A stretch of DNA of 6,763 nt. Source: Bryobacteraceae bacterium (GTDB lineage: Bacteria; Acidobacteriota; Terriglobia; Bryobacterales; Bryobacteraceae). The notes beneath the pieces were generated by a model, which had not been told where the DNA came from, ran no database searches, and worked only from the letters and a program-made list of their open reading frames with translations. The translations under genes were made by a program, and so were the position numbers. Below are positions 5,172-6,763 of this stretch, one piece after another. Within the stretch, counting starts at the first letter, position 1. Every line of letters starts with the position of its first letter. The stretch is from contig JASHQT010000505.1 in assembly GCA_030039005.1 (NCBI GenBank), positions 1 to 6,763 on the forward strand, in the 5' to 3' direction.

Positions 5172-6763
5172 CTACTTCGAGCTGGATGTGTCGCCGATGA
5201 ACCGGGCCACATCGTCGTGGAAATGTTTCAGCGCATCCTCGTTCACGTAGATCATGTGTCCCGCCTCGTAATAGTGGTAACTGATATTAGCCTGCAGGCT
5301 GTCCGGAATCGGAAGATGGTGCATTTCATAGATGCCCTCGAAGAATGGAGTGGCCCAATCGTAGTAACCGCCCGCCACCATCACCTTCATTTTCGGATTG
5401 GCCTTCATGGCCGTCGCCAGATCGGGAAGCACGTTGGTGCCGCTGGCCGTGGCAGCCGCCGGTGGTCCGCCGGGAGCCTGGTGGCGCTGGTCCCACTGAG
5501 CAAACGAGGGTTCCTGGTAAATATTCGGGTTGTAAGTCTGGCTAGCGCCGTAGTGCAGCACCGTCCGCAGGTATTGGTTGATGGCCGTCGTATAGGCCGC
5601 GGAAACGGCGTTGCTCTGCGGATCGTACTCGGCCTCTTCGCTCAAACGGTCGTAGTCCGGTCCTTGGTACCGCGTGTCCAGCCGCCCGGTAGTGAGTCCC
5701 TTGTCATCCTGCAATGTCTTCGAAAATTCGCCGCCGCTCGGGCGCAAATTCGCCTTCAGCAGATAGGCCACCGGTAGGCCAGTGTATTGGTGCAGTTTCT
5801 CCGCTACCGCCTGCCGTTGCGCCGCCGGGATTTCGGAGCCTTCCAGCAGAGCTATCATGTGTTCGCCCATGGCGAATTTCTCCACTTCCTGGAGAAAGGG
5901 CTCCAGCGCCGGAGGCTGCTTCAGCAGTTTATGGTGATAGAACGCCGTGGCAGCGAACGTCGGTAGAGCCAAGGCATAGGGTTGCTCAATTCCTGGATTC
6001 CAGCGCGGCCCGTCGCTCCAATTGTCAAAACTGAGCGTCACCGACAGCAGCACGATGCCGTTGAGATCCACGTTGTGCAGGATCGCGCTCAGCACCGCCG
6101 AACGCGGTGTTCCGTAGCTTTCGCCGAGCAGGTATTTCGGGGAATTCCAACGATCGAACTTCGTCAGGAATCGCCGGATGAAGCGTTCGAACGCATGCGC
6201 GTCCTGGTCCGTTCCCCAGAACGCCTTTTCCTTGTCTTTGCCCATGATCCGGCTGAATCCGGTGCCGGGAGCGTCGATGAACACCAAATCGCTGGCATCG
6301 AGCAAGCTATATTCGTTATTCACGATCTGGTAAGGCGCTCCGGGGACGTGCTGTGTATCGGTGGTCGCGACACGACGTGGCCCGAAGGAGCCCATATGCA
6401 GCCACATCGTCGACGATCCCGGCCCGCCGTTGTACAAGAACGTGAGCGGCCGCGTTTCCGCCGCCGCGCCATCCTTGAAGTAAGCCGCATAGAACATCCG
6501 CGCGGTGGCCGGAGCTTCGTCGGGCTTGGCTGGATCCTGGGGCTTTTCGCCTGAGTCGGGAAGTGCCCTGCCATCCAGGCCAAGCGTCGCGTCTTGCGCA
6601 TCCGTCGCTCCCACGGTGAGTGTGCCGGCCACGGCTCGATATGTGATGCTCTGGCCGCCCACCATCACCGTGCCCTGGGTGATCGAATCGGGCGGCGGCG
6701 CGGGCGTGGGAACCGGCGGCGCACTCACCACTACCTTCGTTTCCGCCGCGGGTTTCTCTGGGT
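5172..6763 (-). CDS. Serine carboxypeptidase, peptidase family S10 (5' end outside the window)
   Basis: An alpha/beta-hydrolase peptidase that removes C-terminal residues, probably exported. The frame is open to the right edge, with 529 codons visible; the true start and any signal peptide lie beyond it. The visible N-terminus (PEKPAAETKVVV then a Pro-rich stretch) looks like a linker after a leader, so the GTG codons at 6731 and 6728 are not convincing starts. Numbering from the codon at 6731: NGGPGSS at 101-107 (oxyanion hole region), FIDAPGTGFS at 151-160, nucleophile Ser205 in GESYG (203-207), Asp458 in GGYYDWATPF, and His492 in AGHMIYV, so the Ser-Asp-His triad is complete. A Pro/Asp/Lys-rich insert at 45-75 interrupts the first strands, as in other bacterial members. 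A gene for a CDGSH protein follows on the same strand. Substrate is not predictable. Confidence 0.94.
   Translation of the reverse strand, partial: PEKPAAETKVVVSAPPVPTPAPPPDSITQGTVMVGGQSITYRAVAGTLTVGATDAQDATLGLDGRALPDSGEKPQDPAKPDEAPATARMFYAAYFKDGAAAETRPLTFLYNGGPGSSTMWLHMGSFGPRRVATTDTQHVPGAPYQIVNNEYSLLDASDLVFIDAPGTGFSRIMGKDKEKAFWGTDQDAHAFERFIRRFLTKFDRWNSPKYLLGESYGTPRSAVLSAILHNVDLNGIVLLSVTLSFDNWSDGPRWNPGIEQPYALALPTFAATAFYHHKLLKQPPALEPFLQEVEKFAMGEHMIALLEGSEIPAAQRQAVAEKLHQYTGLPVAYLLKANLRPSGGEFSKTLQDDKGLTTGRLDTRYQGPDYDRLSEEAEYDPQSNAVSAAYTTAINQYLRTVLHYGASQTYNPNIYQEPSFAQWDQRHQAPGGPPAAATASGTNVLPDLATAMKANPKMKVMVAGGYYDWATPFFEGIYEMHHLPIPDSLQANISYHYYEAGHMIYVNEDALKHFHDDVARFIGDTSSSK

Noticed and set aside
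5070..5777. Plus-strand frame of 235 codons at the 3' end of the S10 gene
   Set aside because: It is antisense to a clear S10 peptidase and shows no domain.

Overview
The window is GC-rich DNA carrying eight tightly spaced protein genes. It is probably from an Acidobacteriota genome, perhaps a Bryobacterales/Solibacter-like lineage. That placement is inference from family content: a cytochrome with a PVC/Acidobacteria-type heme-binding C-terminal domain, a long S10 serine carboxypeptidase with a Pro/Lys/Glu-rich N-terminal linker, and a secreted coiled-coil protein with a His-rich C-terminal domain. No marker in the window proves it. No rRNA, tRNA, CRISPR array, transposase or phage gene was seen.

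Layout: (1) 106-1439, plus strand: a secreted mono-heme cytochrome c and a class I, metal-dependent type SAM O-methyltransferase. (2) 1440-2358: an AT-richer spacer with a fair sigma70-type promoter, then adenylate kinase starting at TTG. (3) 2359-2545: a gene-free spacer between two convergent genes with three copies of a 28-bp repeat. (4) 2546-2944, minus strand: ribosomal silencing factor RsfS, with no ATG, GTG or TTG in frame upstream of its conserved core; an ATT codon is the best start candidate. (5) 2988-4460, plus strand: a secreted coiled-coil protein, then hypoxanthine phosphoribosyltransferase 3 bp later, probably co-transcribed. (6) 4451-4879: a short segment bounded by imperfect inverted repeats that holds one four-helix-bundle (23S rRNA intervening-sequence type) gene. 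(7) 4907-6763, minus strand: a small CDGSH iron-sulfur protein and, upstream of it, an S10 carboxypeptidase that runs off the right edge.

Functionally these are mostly housekeeping genes (adk and hpt in purine nucleotide metabolism, rsfS in ribosome control) mixed with exported proteins (cytochrome, coiled-coil protein, probably the peptidase). I see no multi-gene defence or biosynthetic system. The points most worth a second look are the missing canonical start of rsfS, the perfect hairpins inside the last codons of both adk and rsfS, the inverted-repeat-bounded four-helix-bundle segment, and the unexplained C-terminal domain of the coiled-coil protein.
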